Notes: a model not told the origin generated them from the sequence alone. DNA of 64,000 bases from Oscillospiraceae bacterium (GCA_015066445.1 SVOK01000004.1:1-64000), one strand, 5' to 3'; counted from the first letter of the stretch, positions 28,282 to 38,076 are shown. Translations and numbers: made by a program.

Positions 28282-29616
28282 TCACACCCTGAGCTCTTTT
28301 CGCCACTTGCCGAAATAGTAAAAGGCAAAACCGAAAGCGGCATCTGCCAGCCAAAACATTGCCCAACCGATGAATATACCGTAATAACCCAAAAATCTTT
28401 CAAATATCACACTGAAAATTATTCTTGCTACCGAGCCTGCCAGAGTTGCTATTAACAGAGCTTTCATTCGGTCCATTGCCCTGAAAAAATTGTGATATGC
28501 ATTAGCCAGAACGTTAAGTATCAAAAATGGCATAAAATATTTTAAAAATGCTACTGAATACTCAACCGCCGTTTTTGAAGCATCTGCTCCAAAGAAAATT
28601 CCGCATATTTGTTGCGGAAAGCATACGCAAACAAGTAAAACAGGAAGTGTAAACAATATATTCTGAAGCACGCCCACAAAAAAGCCTTTTTTAAGCCGTT
28701 TATATTTTTTTGCACCGTAGCACTGAGCAGTGTGACTTCCTATGCTTTTAGCAGCATTCTGATAAATTGAAGCATTTATATCGTATACTCTTAAAATAAC
28801 TGTATAGCTTGATGTGGCATCACTGCCAATACTATTTACTATCGGAGACAGTATCATAGACGAAAAATACATAATAGACTGTTGCACCATAGTAGGCAGA
28901 GAAAAGTGGAAGGTTTCTTTAATAACACGGCTGCTAAGCATAACCTTATGGTTACTACAGCGAAGCTGCCTGAAGCATTTTCTAAGCTTGATGAAATAGA
29001 ACACCGAAACTACAAATGCAGAAAAAACAGTTGCTACCGCAAGACCCGCAACACCCATCTCAAGCACAGATACTGTAAAAATATTACCGGCAACATTAAT
29101 AACTGCACATAAAACCGACATTTTAAGCGGATAAGAGCCGTCTCCAAGAGCGTTCATTATATGTAAAAAAGTGTTCTGCATCAGAACAAAGACATTACCC
29201 AAAGTGCAAATAGTAAAATAAATATCCGCTTCCTTTAAAACCTTGCTGTCTATCTGCAAAAAAGAATAAAGTGCATCCTTGAAAGCAATGCTTAAAATAC
29301 TCACCAGAATTATTACAAAGGAAATAAACCAGAGATTATTAATAGCCACATTTTTAACCCTGAAATATTTTTTTGCGCCAAAAAGATTTGCAACATAAAT
29401 TCCCACGCCGCAGGAATATCCCCAAAAGAAAGAATTAGTAAACGATACAAACGGTGATGTGGCTCCTATTGCCGCAAGAGCACTATCGCCTATCAGCTTG
29501 CCTGCAATTATTGTATCAATTGTATGATACATCTGTGAAAGCACGCCTGCAAGCACCATAGGCAATGCAAAAACAAAGAAGTTTTTGTAAATATTACCAC
29601 TTGTTAAGTCCTTCAT
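28282..29616 (-). CDS. MATE family efflux transporter
   Basis: A 444-residue integral membrane protein with twelve predicted helices in two related halves. It begins FFVFALPMVLAGVLSQMYHTIDTIIAGKLIG, typical of the DinF/NorM-type multidrug and toxin extrusion group, with GAMSxxxF-like GATSPFVSF following. It probably exports cationic compounds or metabolites by Na+ or H+ antiport; the substrate is unknown. It is divergent from a DeoR-type regulator with a 125-bp shared control region, a layout suggesting regulation by that neighbour. The ribosome binding site is weak (GGATGTGG). Confidence 0.9.
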   Translation of the reverse strand: MKDLTSGNIYKNFFVFALPMVLAGVLSQMYHTIDTIIAGKLIGDSALAAIGATSPFVSFTNSFFWGYSCGVGIYVANLFGAKKYFRVKNVAINNLWFISFVIILVSILSIAFKDALYSFLQIDSKVLKEADIYFTICTLGNVFVLMQNTFLHIMNALGDGSYPLKMSVLCAVINVAGNIFTVSVLEMGVAGLAVATVFSAFVVSVFYFIKLRKCFRQLRCSNHKVMLSSRVIKETFHFSLPTMVQQSIMYFSSMILSPIVNSIGSDATSSYTVILRVYDINASIYQNAAKSIGSHTAQCYGAKKYKRLKKGFFVGVLQNILFTLPVLLVCVCFPQQICGIFFGADASKTAVEYSVAFLKYFMPFLILNVLANAYHNFFRAMDRMKALLIATLAGSVARIIFSVIFERFLGYYGIFIGWAMFWLADAAFGFAFYYFGKWRKELRV

Positions 29617-29655
29617 TTAACCACATCCTTGACTTTCCCCTTGATAGCTGTTACT

Positions 29656-29683
29656 ATTATATAGAATTATCAAAATTTTGCAA
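29656..29683 (-). promoter_or_regulatory. Sigma-A promoter of MATE gene
   Basis: On the minus strand TTGCAA and TATAAT are separated by 16 bp in the shared region between the MATE gene and the divergent DeoR-type regulator gene. Confidence 0.65.
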
Positions 29684-29741
29684 TATGCGTTTAAAATATT
29701 TAACAATTCTCATTTTTTCTCATTGTGCTGAGGTGTTTTTA

Positions 29742-30503
29742 ATGGCTAAAAAAAGAACAGATATCATTCTGGATATTTTAAAAAGCGAGGGCTATGTTAC
29801 GGTAAAATATCTTACCGAAAAGCTTCATTACAGTACCGCTACCATAAATCGGGATCTCAACGACCTACAAAACCGAAAGCTTATAAAAAGGCATTACGGC
29901 GGTGCCGAGCTTGTTGAAAGCCGAGCCACTCCCCTTGTTTTCAGATATCACAAAATGCGACCCGTTAAAAATGTGATAGCAAAAAAGGCGGCAGATTTCA
30001 TTAATAACGGTGATACTATTTTTATTGATGCTTCAACCACTGCACAGTGCATTGGTCAGTATATAACTGATAAAAAGGACTTAACTGTTATTACCAATAA
30101 TATGATGCTTGCCAGCTTTTTAAGTGAGAATAACATTAAATGTATCTGCCTTGGCGGAGAGATAGTGGAAATTCCGTATATGCTGGACGGTGCTGACACA
30201 GCAGAATTCGCAAGCCACTATATTGCTGATAAAATGTTCTTTTCAACAGGTGGCATTTCAAGTGACGGCGCAATATATGGCGGAAACGCATATTACTATT
30301 TGCATCTTACAATGCAAAAAAATTCAGATAAAGTTTTCTACCTTGCCGACCACCAAAAAATTGATGTAAAAATCAAAAAAATACTTTTCGATTTATCAAA
30401 GGTGGATTATATTATCAGCGATTATACTTTTAATGACAGCGTAAAAGAAAAATATAAGGACACAAATTTTATTGAAGTGCCAACACCCAAAACGCAAAAA
30501 TAA
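29742..30503 (+). CDS. DeoR/GlpR-family transcriptional regulator
   Basis: A 253-residue regulator. The N-terminal winged helix-turn-helix reads KRTDIILDILKSEGYVTVKYLTEKLHYSTATINRDLNDLQ, and the C-terminal effector domain is the DeoRC sugar-phosphate-binding fold (IFIDASTTAQCIGQYI, LTVITNNMMLASFL, CLGGEIV, FFSTGGISSDGAIYG). Family members are usually sugar-phosphate-responsive repressors. The track start at 29565 overlaps the divergent MATE gene; the ATG at 29742 with GAGGTG 7 bases upstream gives the normal N-terminus. No sugar-kinase gene is adjacent, so the target may be the MATE gene or lie elsewhere. Confidence 0.92.
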   Translation: MAKKRTDIILDILKSEGYVTVKYLTEKLHYSTATINRDLNDLQNRKLIKRHYGGAELVESRATPLVFRYHKMRPVKNVIAKKAADFINNGDTIFIDASTTAQCIGQYITDKKDLTVITNNMMLASFLSENNIKCICLGGEIVEIPYMLDGADTAEFASHYIADKMFFSTGGISSDGAIYGGNAYYYLHLTMQKNSDKVFYLADHQKIDVKIKKILFDLSKVDYIISDYTFNDSVKEKYKDTNFIEVPTPKTQK

Positions 30504-30528
30504 TAATATACTAAATAATTAAAGTTTT

Positions 30529-30558
30529 AAAGGGCTCGCATTTGCGAGCCCTTTTAAT
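30529..30558. terminator. Intrinsic terminator between convergent genes
   Basis: The stem GGGCTCGCA/TGCGAGCCC is flanked by AAA and TTTTAAT. It lies between the convergent DeoR-type regulator and nfnB and can serve both. Confidence 0.85.
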
Positions 30559-30562
30559 AATT

Positions 30563-31948
30563 CTATTTAGATTTTAAATATTCATCAATTGAATTTGCGG
30601 CAGTTTTACCTGCTCCCATTGCAAGAATAACGGTGGCGGCGCCTGTTACAGCATCTCCGCCGGCATAAACACCTTGCTTTGTGGTCTGCATATTTTCGTC
30701 CACCACAAGACAGCCCTTTTTATTTGCCTCGAGTCCCTTTGTAGTAATTCTCAGCAACGGATTAGGAGATGTTCCAAGAGCCATAATTACGGAATCCACG
30801 GGAATTGTAAACTCAGAGCCTTCTACCTCAACCGGTCTTCTTCTGCCGCTACTGTCAGGCTCGCCAAGCTCCATTTTAATACATTCAATAGCTGTTACAT
30901 AACCTTTTTCATCACTAATGATTTTAGTAGGATTGCAAAGAAGCTTAAACTCAATTTCCTCTTCCTTAGCGTGGTGAATTTCTTCCTTACGGGCAGGCAT
31001 TTCCTCTTCGCCTCTGCGGTAAATTATATAAACGTGCTCTGCACCAAGTCTTTTTGCGCAGCGTGCAGCATCCATAGCCACATTACCGCCGCCCACAACT
31101 GCTACGGAATTTGATTTTTTAATGGGAGTAGCATAATCAGAAAGATAAGCCTTCATAAGATTTATTCGGGTTAAAAATTCATTAGCCGAATAAACTCCTA
31201 CACTGCCTTCCCCTTCAATACCCATAAACATAGGCAGACCCGCTCCCGAGCCGATAAACACAGCCTCGTAGCCCATATCTATTATTTCATCAATAGATAA
31301 AATCTTACCTATAACCATATCGGTCATTATTTCAACGCCCAATTTTTTAAGACCCTCAATTTCGTCAGCAACTATTTTTTTAGGGAGTCTGAATTCAGGT
31401 ATACCGTAAACCAAAACACCGCCAGGGGTGTGAAAGGCTTCAAAAACAGTTACCTTATAGCCTTTTTTAGCAAGGTCTCCAGCACAGGTAAGTCCTGCAG
31501 GACCGGCGCCTATAACCGCAACCTTTTTACCGTTTTCTTTAATCTGCGGTACATTAGCCTCGCAGTTGTTCATATAATAATCGGCAACAAAGCGTTCAAG
31601 TCTGCCAATAGCAACACTCTCGCCCTTTATTCCTCTTACGCATTTACCCTCGCACTGTCGCTCCTGAGGGCAAACTCTGCCACAAACTGCAGGAAGAGAA
31701 TTGGTTTCGTTTATTTTTTCATAAGCCGCTTTAAAATCGCCTTTAGCTACAAGGGAAATAAATTCAGGTATCTTAACATTAACGGGGCAACCTGAAACAC
31801 AGGGCTTATTCTTACAGTTAAGGCAACGGTTAGCCTCAGCAATAGCCATTTCCTCGGTATAACCGAGAGCTACCTCTTCAAAGTTTTTGTTTCTTACTAA
31901 CGGCTCTTGCTCGGGCATTTTATTTTTAACCGGTGACATATCAGCCAT
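30563..31948 (-). CDS. nfnB: NADPH-binding subunit of NfnAB transhydrogenase (glutamate synthase small-subunit-like)
   Basis: A 461-residue flavoprotein with N-terminal 4Fe-4S motifs (CLNCKNKPCVSGCPVN and CGRVCPQERQCEGKC), an FAD-binding GAGPAGLTCAG near residue 150 and an NADPH-binding GGGNVAMDAAR near residue 290. Alone it would be called the glutamate synthase small subunit, but no large subunit is adjacent. Instead it overlaps by 8 bp a ferredoxin-NADP reductase-like gene, the arrangement of NfnAB, which couples ferredoxin and NADH oxidation to NADP reduction in anaerobes. GGAGGG precedes the ATG. A role as a related sulfide/polysulfide-type reductase is possible. Confidence 0.87.
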   Translation of the reverse strand: MADMSPVKNKMPEQEPLVRNKNFEEVALGYTEEMAIAEANRCLNCKNKPCVSGCPVNVKIPEFISLVAKGDFKAAYEKINETNSLPAVCGRVCPQERQCEGKCVRGIKGESVAIGRLERFVADYYMNNCEANVPQIKENGKKVAVIGAGPAGLTCAGDLAKKGYKVTVFEAFHTPGGVLVYGIPEFRLPKKIVADEIEGLKKLGVEIMTDMVIGKILSIDEIIDMGYEAVFIGSGAGLPMFMGIEGEGSVGVYSANEFLTRINLMKAYLSDYATPIKKSNSVAVVGGGNVAMDAARCAKRLGAEHVYIIYRRGEEEMPARKEEIHHAKEEEIEFKLLCNPTKIISDEKGYVTAIECIKMELGEPDSSGRRRPVEVEGSEFTIPVDSVIMALGTSPNPLLRITTKGLEANKKGCLVVDENMQTTKQGVYAGGDAVTGAATVILAMGAGKTAANSIDEYLKSK

Positions 31949-32768
31949 TTAAAACACCCTCCATTCTGCAAGCGTGAGCTTCTTCCTCACGGTAGAGACC
32001 GTTTCTGCGCATAAGCTCATCATAATCCACCTGATGACCGTCAAAATCGGGACCGTCCACACAAGCGAACTTCACTTCTCCCCCAACCTTAACACGGCAG
32101 CCGCCGCACATACCTGTACCGTCAATCATAATAGGATTAAGGCTGACAATAGTTCTGATAGCCTGCTGCTCGGTAGCTTTAGAAACGAATTTCATCATAG
32201 GAATAGGACCAATGGCAATAACTAAATCATAGGTATCCTTTTCTATAAGCTCCTTTAAAACATCAGTAACAAAGCCTTTTCTACCGTATGAGCCGTCATC
32301 AGTAGTAACAAAATAACTGTCACTGACATTTCTCATTTCTTCTTCAAGAATTACAATGTCACGATTTCTGAAACCTGCAATAACAGTAGTATCCACACCC
32401 ATATTATGAAGTGCCTTTGCCTGCGGATAAGCTATTGCGCAACCAACACCGCCGCCTATTACAATAGCCTTTTGGGGAGCTTTAAATTCAGTAGGCTGAC
32501 CCAACGGACCCACACAGTCGGTAATAAAATCGCCTTTGTTTAAGGTGGCTAATTTTTTAGTCGTAAAGCCAACAGCCTGAAAAATAATTGTAAGTGTTCC
32601 CTTATTGCTATCAAAATCTGCAACAGTCAGAGGCACTCGTTCACCTTTCTCATCAATTCTTATAATAACAAATTGACCCGGCTTTACCTTTTTTGCCACA
32701 AACGGAGCAGAAATTGTCATTGCTGTTACCTGCTCATTTAACTGCTTTTTTTCTAAAATTTCAAACAC
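31941..32768 (-). CDS. nfnA: NADH-binding, 2Fe-2S subunit of NfnAB transhydrogenase
   Basis: A 275-residue protein of the ferredoxin-NADP reductase/dihydroorotate dehydrogenase electron-transfer family: FAD domain (PGQFVIIRIDEKGERVPLTV), NAD domain (VIGGGVGCAIAYPQ) and a C-terminal 2Fe-2S site (GTGMCGGCRVKVGGEVKFAC). The pairing with the next gene defines NfnA rather than PyrK, and no pyrD is nearby. It has a GTG start behind CAGGTG and is likely the first gene of the two-gene operon. Confidence 0.87.
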   Translation of the reverse strand: MFEILEKKQLNEQVTAMTISAPFVAKKVKPGQFVIIRIDEKGERVPLTVADFDSNKGTLTIIFQAVGFTTKKLATLNKGDFITDCVGPLGQPTEFKAPQKAIVIGGGVGCAIAYPQAKALHNMGVDTTVIAGFRNRDIVILEEEMRNVSDSYFVTTDDGSYGRKGFVTDVLKELIEKDTYDLVIAIGPIPMMKFVSKATEQQAIRTIVSLNPIMIDGTGMCGGCRVKVGGEVKFACVDGPDFDGHQVDYDELMRRNGLYREEEAHACRMEGVLNG

Positions 32769-32842
32769 TTATAACACCTGATTTTAAAAAACTAAAATAA
32801 TACTAATAAAAAACCTTATAATTTGCAATTCGGTTTTTGCAG

Positions 32843-34027
32843 TTATTTGCAAAGTGCAGCCTTTAAATCATCTGCTTTATCGGTCTTTTCCCAGGAAAGC
32901 TCAATATCTGTTCTACCCATATGGCCGTAAGCGGCAGTATTTCTGTAAATAGGATTACGAAGCTGTAATGTATCAATTATTGCTGCAGGGCGCAAATCAA
33001 ACACCTTTTCAACAGCAGCAGCGATTTTTTCGTCGCTTACTACACCTGTACCAAAGGTATCAACCATAACCGATACAGGCTTTGCAACACCGATAGCGTA
33101 AGCTAACTGAATTTCGCATTTTTCTGCAAGACCTGCGGCTACGATATTCTTTGCAACATAACGGCTGGCATAAGCTGCACTTCTGTCAACCTTTGTGGGG
33201 TCCTTACCTGAGAAAGCTCCGCCCCCGTGACGGGCATAACCGCCATAAGTATCAACAATGATTTTTCTTCCGGTAAGACCGGTATCACCCTGAGGACCGC
33301 CAACAACAAATCTACCTGTGGGGTTAATATAAACCTTTGTATTCTCATCAAAAAGCTCACTTGGAATAATGGGCTTTATTACCTTTGCGAGTATATCTGC
33401 TCTTAGTGTTTCAAGTGATACATCTGCAGTATGCTGACTTGATACAACCACAGCATCAATTCTCTTGGCAACACCGTCTTCATACTCAACAGTAACCTGA
33501 GTTTTTCCATCAGGATTAAGATATGAAAGCTCTCCTGATTTACGAACGTCAGTAAGTCTTTTTGCCATTTTATGAGCCAAGGAAATTGCAAGTGGCATAA
33601 GCTCGGGTGTCTCTTTGCAGGCATAGCCGAACATCATACCCTGATCTCCTGCGCCGTGAAGATTATAAGCATCGTCTTCGCCGTCTTTGAACTCCATAGA
33701 ATTATCAACACCGAGAGCAATATCGGGCGACTGCTTATCTAAAGACACCATTACAGCACAGGTATTACCGTCAAAACCTGCTTCAGGGCTATCATAGCCG
33801 ATTCCACAAACGGTATCACGAACAATTTGCGGAATATCCAATTGAGCGGTTGTGGTAATCTCACCCATAACAGTTACAACACCTGTGGTGCAAAATGTTT
33901 CGCAAGCCACACGTGCATTCTTATCCTGAGATAGAATTGCATCTAAAACCGCATCGGAAACGCAGTCACAAACTTTATCGGGATGACCCTCAGTTACAGA
34001 TTCAGATGTAAAAAGTAATTTAGACAT
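32843..34027 (-). CDS. metK: S-adenosylmethionine synthase
   Basis: A 394-residue methionine adenosyltransferase. Conserved motifs are [10 protein letters not shown], the [12 protein letters not shown] loop, the [16 protein letters not shown]-loop-like motif and the ELSWEKTD end. It makes SAM, an essential methyl donor and radical-SAM cofactor. GGAGGAAG precedes the ATG, and a SAM-I riboswitch upstream gives feedback control by the product. Confidence 0.98.
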   Translation of the reverse strand: MSKLLFTSESVTEGHPDKVCDCVSDAVLDAILSQDKNARVACETFCTTGVVTVMGEITTTAQLDIPQIVRDTVCGIGYDSPEAGFDGNTCAVMVSLDKQSPDIALGVDNSMEFKDGEDDAYNLHGAGDQGMMFGYACKETPELMPLAISLAHKMAKRLTDVRKSGELSYLNPDGKTQVTVEYEDGVAKRIDAVVVSSQHTADVSLETLRADILAKVIKPIIPSELFDENTKVYINPTGRFVVGGPQGDTGLTGRKIIVDTYGGYARHGGGAFSGKDPTKVDRSAAYASRYVAKNIVAAGLAEKCEIQLAYAIGVAKPVSVMVDTFGTGVVSDEKIAAAVEKVFDLRPAAIIDTLQLRNPIYRNTAAYGHMGRTDIELSWEKTDKADDLKAALCK

Positions 34028-34083
34028 TTAACTTCCTCCATTTTGAAATTTATTTAAAACCGAAAACTTCCGTAATCACCTAA

Positions 34084-34216
34084 AAACAAAAGCCGCTCCA
34101 AAAAGAAGCGGCATTGAAAACCTCATCTTTCGGATAATCCGCCGGATTTGGCACCTTATTTTAAAAACAGGTTGCCGGGTATCACAGGGCCGGTCCCCTC
34201 CACCACTCTTGATAAG
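34084..34216 (-). promoter_or_regulatory. SAM-I (S-box) riboswitch with terminator
   Basis: On the minus strand the leader has TTATCAAGAG, GGTGGAGGGG, ACCCGGCAACC, the GGTGCCAA turn and the GATGAG box, in S-box order. A terminator (GCCGCT...AGCGGC followed by TTTTGTTTTT, 34091-34113) forms the expression platform. SAM binding is expected to switch metK off. Confidence 0.95.
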
Positions 34217-34236
34217 GAAATATTCAGTTCTTAAAT

Positions 34237-34264
34237 ATTTTATCACATAATGCTCATTTGTCAA
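34237..34264 (-). promoter_or_regulatory. Sigma-A promoter of metK
   Basis: On the minus strand TTGACA and TAAAAT are separated by 16 bp, about 20 bp ahead of the S-box aptamer. Confidence 0.8.
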
Positions 34265-34281
34265 GAGCCAAAATAATACAT

Positions 34282-34947
34282 TTATTTTAACACAAATTCA
34301 AAGCTACCGTCAAAAATTAAGAAAATTGCTAAAATGCAAACAATTATTAAAACCGCCGAAATAACCGTTAATCCTAAAAACTTTTTTCTGTCGGTTTTAT
34401 CACTCTGAGATATTATTAGTCCTGTCTTTTTAAGGGCTGAGGTAATCGGTTTATACAAAATCAAAGTAACCGCCATATTAACAGCTCCCTTAATTAAATT
34501 AAAGGGCAACAAAAGGGTTGGAATCATAGCAGCTACCTGACTTCTTTCAACACCCATATAAAAAGGAGTGATTATCCAGTTTGCTATAAGCATTACAACT
34601 GTCATTATCAAAACTGCCATAACAGCTCCAAGAACTGCGCCTTTAAAGTTATGCTTATACTTATAAAACAAACCGCAAGTTCCTGCAAAAGCCGCACTCG
34701 AAATCGCATTCATTAAAAAACCGTAAAGACCTGTATCGCTTACTGATATAAACTCAAAAAAGGCTACTAAAACAGATGAAATAACACCGTAAACCGGTCC
34801 GTAAAGAAACGAAATAATTGCGAGAAAAGCATCTTTAAAATCAAAGGTTAAAAAGCTGATTTTAAATTTAAACAAAAACACACATAAATACGCCACAGCG
34901 CAAAGCATTGCAACTACCGAAATCTTCTTTAACTCACTTTTTTGCAT
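34282..34947 (-). CDS. ribU: Riboflavin ECF transporter substrate-binding component RibU
   Basis: A 221-residue membrane protein with about six helices, matching S components of energy-coupling factor transporters. FLFKFKISFLTFDFKDAFLAI and the FLYGPVYGVI loop are features of RibU, and the FMN riboswitch upstream strongly supports riboflavin or FMN as substrate. It needs the shared EcfA/EcfA'/EcfT module, not seen here. The ATG at 34947 with TTTGGAGGA is preferred over the track start at 34977, which lies inside the riboswitch terminator. The C-terminal tail carries one extra predicted helix. Confidence 0.93.
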   Translation of the reverse strand: MQKSELKKISVVAMLCAVAYLCVFLFKFKISFLTFDFKDAFLAIISFLYGPVYGVISSVLVAFFEFISVSDTGLYGFLMNAISSAAFAGTCGLFYKYKHNFKGAVLGAVMAVLIMTVVMLIANWIITPFYMGVERSQVAAMIPTLLLPFNLIKGAVNMAVTLILYKPITSALKKTGLIISQSDKTDRKKFLGLTVISAVLIIVCILAIFLIFDGSFEFVLK

Positions 34948-34965
34948 AAAAATCCTCCAAACAAA

Positions 34966-35124
34966 AAGCCCTGTCAAAAAAGACAGGGCAAAAAATGCAA
35001 TATATGCACATCTTCTTTCATCCGGACTTTAACCGTCGGCTTTGGAATTTCACCAAATCAACCTTTACTCCTAAAGGCTCGTGGGCTGTACCACCGGTGA
35101 GGAATTGCACCTCGCCCTGAAGAT
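34966..35124 (-). promoter_or_regulatory. FMN (RFN) riboswitch with terminator
   Basis: The minus-strand leader has the RFN landmarks CTTCAGGGCGAGGTG, ACCGGTGGT, GCCCACGAGCC, GATTTGGTG, GCCGACGG and the closing GATGAAAGAAG. A terminator (GCCCTGTC...GACAGGGC then TTTTTG, 34968-34989) lies right before the ribU ribosome binding site. FMN is expected to stop transcription. Confidence 0.95.
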
Positions 35125-35165
35125 TACAAATAAAGTATAAATCCTTATAATAACATTGTCAACAA

Positions 35166-37136
35166 TTATTTTATCATTTCTCTGAATTCTTCTTCAGATA
35201 TAACCGCAACGCCTAATTTATTGGCTTTATCAAGCTTGCTGCCTGCCTCCTCGCCTGCTAAAACATAATCGGTCTTTTTTGAAACAGAGGAAGAGGTTTT
35301 TCCGCCAAAGCTTTCGATTATTGCGGAAGCTTCATTTCTCGTGAGCGTAGGCAGAGTGCCTGTGAGCACAAAGGTTTTACCCATAAAACGAGTATCGGTA
35401 ACCTCTTTTAGCGATTTCATATTAACCCCACAGGCTTTAAGCTTTTCGATTATTTGCTTAGTGCTATCGAGCGAGAAAAACTCTGCCGCAGACTCCGCTA
35501 AAATATGACCGAAGCCGTCAATGCTTTCAAAATCCTCAACAGTTGCGCTTATAATTGAATCTATATCTCCGAAACGCTCGGACAAAAGCTTTGCCGCCTT
35601 AGCACCGATATGCCTTATGCCAAACGCAAACAAAAGGCGGGACAAATCATTTTCCTTTGACTTTTCAATGGCGTTTTTGAGGTTTGAAACAGTCTTATCG
35701 CCCGTTCTTTCAAGCTTTGCAACCTTACTGTAATCAAGATTATACAAATCCTCAATATTGTGTATCAGCTCAGCGTCAAGCAGCTGTTCCAAAACCGCAG
35801 GACCCAAGCCCTCAATATCCATAGCATCACGTGAAGTAAAATGAATAAGGTGACGAAGTAGCTGAGCGGGACACTCGGCATTAGTACAGCGAATAACTGC
35901 CTCACCCTCTTCTCTGAATACAGGTGAACCGCAGGAAGGACAGCTTTCGGGCATTTTGAAAACTGAGGAATTTTCACAATGCCGTGCCACAGAAAGCACC
36001 TCAGGTATAATATCCCCTGCTTTTCTTACAACAATAGTATCTCCTATGCCTATACCCTTTGAGGTTATAAAATCCTCGTTATGAAGAGTTGCTCTTGAAA
36101 CAGAAGTACCTGCAAGAGTTATCGACTCAAATACAGCAGTAGGAGTAAGCGCACCTGTTCTTCCCACAGCAATTTCTATCTCTTTGAGGACAGTTTCCTT
36201 TTCTTCAGGAGGATATTTAAAGGCAACAGCCCATTTAGGATATTTAGAGGTGCTTCCAAGCTCGGTACGGTAGCTCAAATTATCAACCTTAACAACAGCA
36301 CCGTCAATATCATAAGAGAGGTTACCTCTTGAATTTCCAATGCGTTTGATTTCAGCTATTACCTCATCAATTGTCTTACAAGCCTTATAGGTTGGCAGGG
36401 TGTGAAAACCTAAATCCTTTAAAAAATCAAGTGTTTCGATATGAGAATTAAAGTTTTTTCCATCAATATACTGAATATTAAATACGAATATATCAAGCTC
36501 TCTTTCGGCTGTGATTTTCGGATTTTTTTGCCTTAGTGAGCCTGCAGCCGCATTTCTTGGATTTTTAGCAGGCGCTTCACCCATAAGCTCCTGACGGCGA
36601 AGTAGCTTTAAAAAGCTTTCTTTAGGCATATAAACCTCGCCTCTGACACAAAGCTCACCCTCAAATTTAATAGCTCTTGGTATACTCTTAATCTGCATTA
36701 AATTTGCGGTTACATCCTCGCCTGTCTCACCGTCTCCCCGAGTGGAGCCTCTGAAAAACAGACCGTCTCTATATTCGAGCGACACCGAAAGACCGTCAAT
36801 TTTAGGCTCAACCGAAAATACAGTATTTGAGGTATCTATTTTTTCGCCAAATGTACTTAGCTCGTCAAAATTGAAAACATCCTGAAGGCTTTCCATTTTA
36901 ACCCTGTGTTCTACTGGGGTAAAAAGCCTTAATGCCGCTCCACCCACAGTTTGCGTGGGTGAATCTTCCTTTTTGAATTCGGGAAATTCTGCTTCCAAAT
37001 CTTCAAGCTCACGAAGCAAAGCATCATACTCGAAATCCTCGATTTCAGGAGAATCCTCGATATAATACTTTCTGTTATGATATTTTAAAATTTCACTAAG
37101 CTCTTTAATTCTGTTTTCAGCTGTTTTAATATCCAT
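35166..37136 (-). CDS. ligA: NAD-dependent DNA ligase
   Basis: A 656-residue ligase that seals nicks in replication and repair. Adenylation domain with the lysine nucleophile in EPKIDGLSVSLEY (about residue 110), OB-fold with VGRTGALTPTAVFE, Cys4 zinc finger (CPSCGSPVF...CTNAECPAQL), helix-hairpin-helix region and C-terminal BRCT domain (FMGKTFVLTGTLPTLTR). Full length. GGAAGGG precedes the ATG. The gene stands between ribU and yunB. Confidence 0.98.
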   Translation of the reverse strand: MDIKTAENRIKELSEILKYHNRKYYIEDSPEIEDFEYDALLRELEDLEAEFPEFKKEDSPTQTVGGAALRLFTPVEHRVKMESLQDVFNFDELSTFGEKIDTSNTVFSVEPKIDGLSVSLEYRDGLFFRGSTRGDGETGEDVTANLMQIKSIPRAIKFEGELCVRGEVYMPKESFLKLLRRQELMGEAPAKNPRNAAAGSLRQKNPKITAERELDIFVFNIQYIDGKNFNSHIETLDFLKDLGFHTLPTYKACKTIDEVIAEIKRIGNSRGNLSYDIDGAVVKVDNLSYRTELGSTSKYPKWAVAFKYPPEEKETVLKEIEIAVGRTGALTPTAVFESITLAGTSVSRATLHNEDFITSKGIGIGDTIVVRKAGDIIPEVLSVARHCENSSVFKMPESCPSCGSPVFREEGEAVIRCTNAECPAQLLRHLIHFTSRDAMDIEGLGPAVLEQLLDAELIHNIEDLYNLDYSKVAKLERTGDKTVSNLKNAIEKSKENDLSRLLFAFGIRHIGAKAAKLLSERFGDIDSIISATVEDFESIDGFGHILAESAAEFFSLDSTKQIIEKLKACGVNMKSLKEVTDTRFMGKTFVLTGTLPTLTRNEASAIIESFGGKTSSSVSKKTDYVLAGEEAGSKLDKANKLGVAVISEEEFREMIK

Positions 37137-37213
37137 AAATTTTCCCTTCCAAAAATAAAAAACTTAAAAATTATTAACCGTACCGTTTTAAAAAGAGCGG
37201 TCCGTGTAGAATT

Positions 37214-37900
37214 TTATTCAGCAATAGCGCCATAATCGTTAATTAAGCCCCCAGTATTATCGGTCTGGCTTTCTATAACGCTTGTAAACGCATCCGGACT
37301 TTTACCCACAATTACCGTCTGTGCCGCAATTGCAGAGGTTGAGGCGCTGATACCCTTATTATACCCTGTTATAATAAGACTTCCCTCTATATCAATATCA
37401 ACCATTATTATATGCAAAACCTGATTGATTCCCGCAGATTTAAATTCATGGCGAAAATCAACAAAAGCAGTAGTAGTAAGCTGCATTTTAAATTTAAGTG
37501 ATGGTCCGAAGCCCGTAGTATAAGTATTACCTAAAAAAGTTCCTATCGGGATAGCTAAATCATAAAACTCCTCTTCCTCAATTATAGAAGCGGTGGCATT
37601 TGAAATATTGCTTTTAAGACGGTTCACCTCATAAATATCAATTTCAAGACTTGTTACATAACCCTCATCATTAGTTGTAAGACGGACTATATCATCATAA
37701 GAAACGTTATTTTCTTCAAGAATTTTCAATATTGCCTCATTTGCAGAGTTAAGCATAATCGTTTCTGCCGCACTCACAGCATACCTCATAATTACAGGAT
37801 GCATTTTATGAAAGGTTATCCCAAGTAAAACCGCAACACAAAGAAGAAAAATCAAAAATATTCTCAGCTTATATTTTTTGTTTTTTCTCAAGTTTAACAT
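37214..37900 (-). CDS. yunB: Sporulation protein YunB
   Basis: A 228-residue protein with one N-terminal membrane helix (LRIFLIFLLCVAVLLGITF) and the YunB signature features: a repeated alpha/beta region with IIMVDIDIEGSLIITGYNKG and PIGTFLGNTYTTGFGPSLKFKMQ. In Bacillus, YunB is made under sigma-E and is needed for sporulation. The ATG at 37900 behind AGAGGG is preferred over the track start at 37918. Together with spo0A it marks a lineage with sporulation ancestry. Confidence 0.88.
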   Translation of the reverse strand: MLNLRKNKKYKLRIFLIFLLCVAVLLGITFHKMHPVIMRYAVSAAETIMLNSANEAILKILEENNVSYDDIVRLTTNDEGYVTSLEIDIYEVNRLKSNISNATASIIEEEEFYDLAIPIGTFLGNTYTTGFGPSLKFKMQLTTTAFVDFRHEFKSAGINQVLHIIMVDIDIEGSLIITGYNKGISASTSAIAAQTVIVGKSPDAFTSVIESQTDNTGGLINDYGAIAE

Positions 37901-37923
37901 ATTCCACCCTCTTTCCACACTAT

Positions 37924-37952
37924 ATTGTACGGAATTTGGGAATTTTTGTTAA
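37924..37952 (-). promoter_or_regulatory. Possible promoter of yunB
   Basis: On the minus strand TTAACA and TACAAT are separated by 17 bp. It fits sigma-A; a sigma-E promoter would be expected from family knowledge, so this assignment is tentative. Confidence 0.45.
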
Positions 37953-38047
37953 AACTACTATTTAATTTTATAATAATATCAGCCTAAAATCAAGAAATAA
38001 TTTTTTTGATATTTTATTGCACGAATTTGTTAAAATGTTGAAAAATG

Positions 38048-38076
38048 TTGAAAATATCACGCAATTGAAATATAAT
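38048..38076 (+). promoter_or_regulatory. Sigma-A promoter of GH35 gene
   Basis: TTGAAA and TATAAT are separated by 17 bp, about 25 bp before the AAGGAGG site. Two near-identical 10-base repeats (TTGTTAAAATG, TTGAAAAATG) overlap the -35 area and could be operator half-sites. Confidence 0.7.

Noticed and set aside
30563-31948. Glutamate synthase small subunit acting in GOGAT
   Set aside because: No large glutamate synthase subunit is adjacent; the 8-bp overlap with a ferredoxin-NADP reductase-like gene fits NfnAB better.
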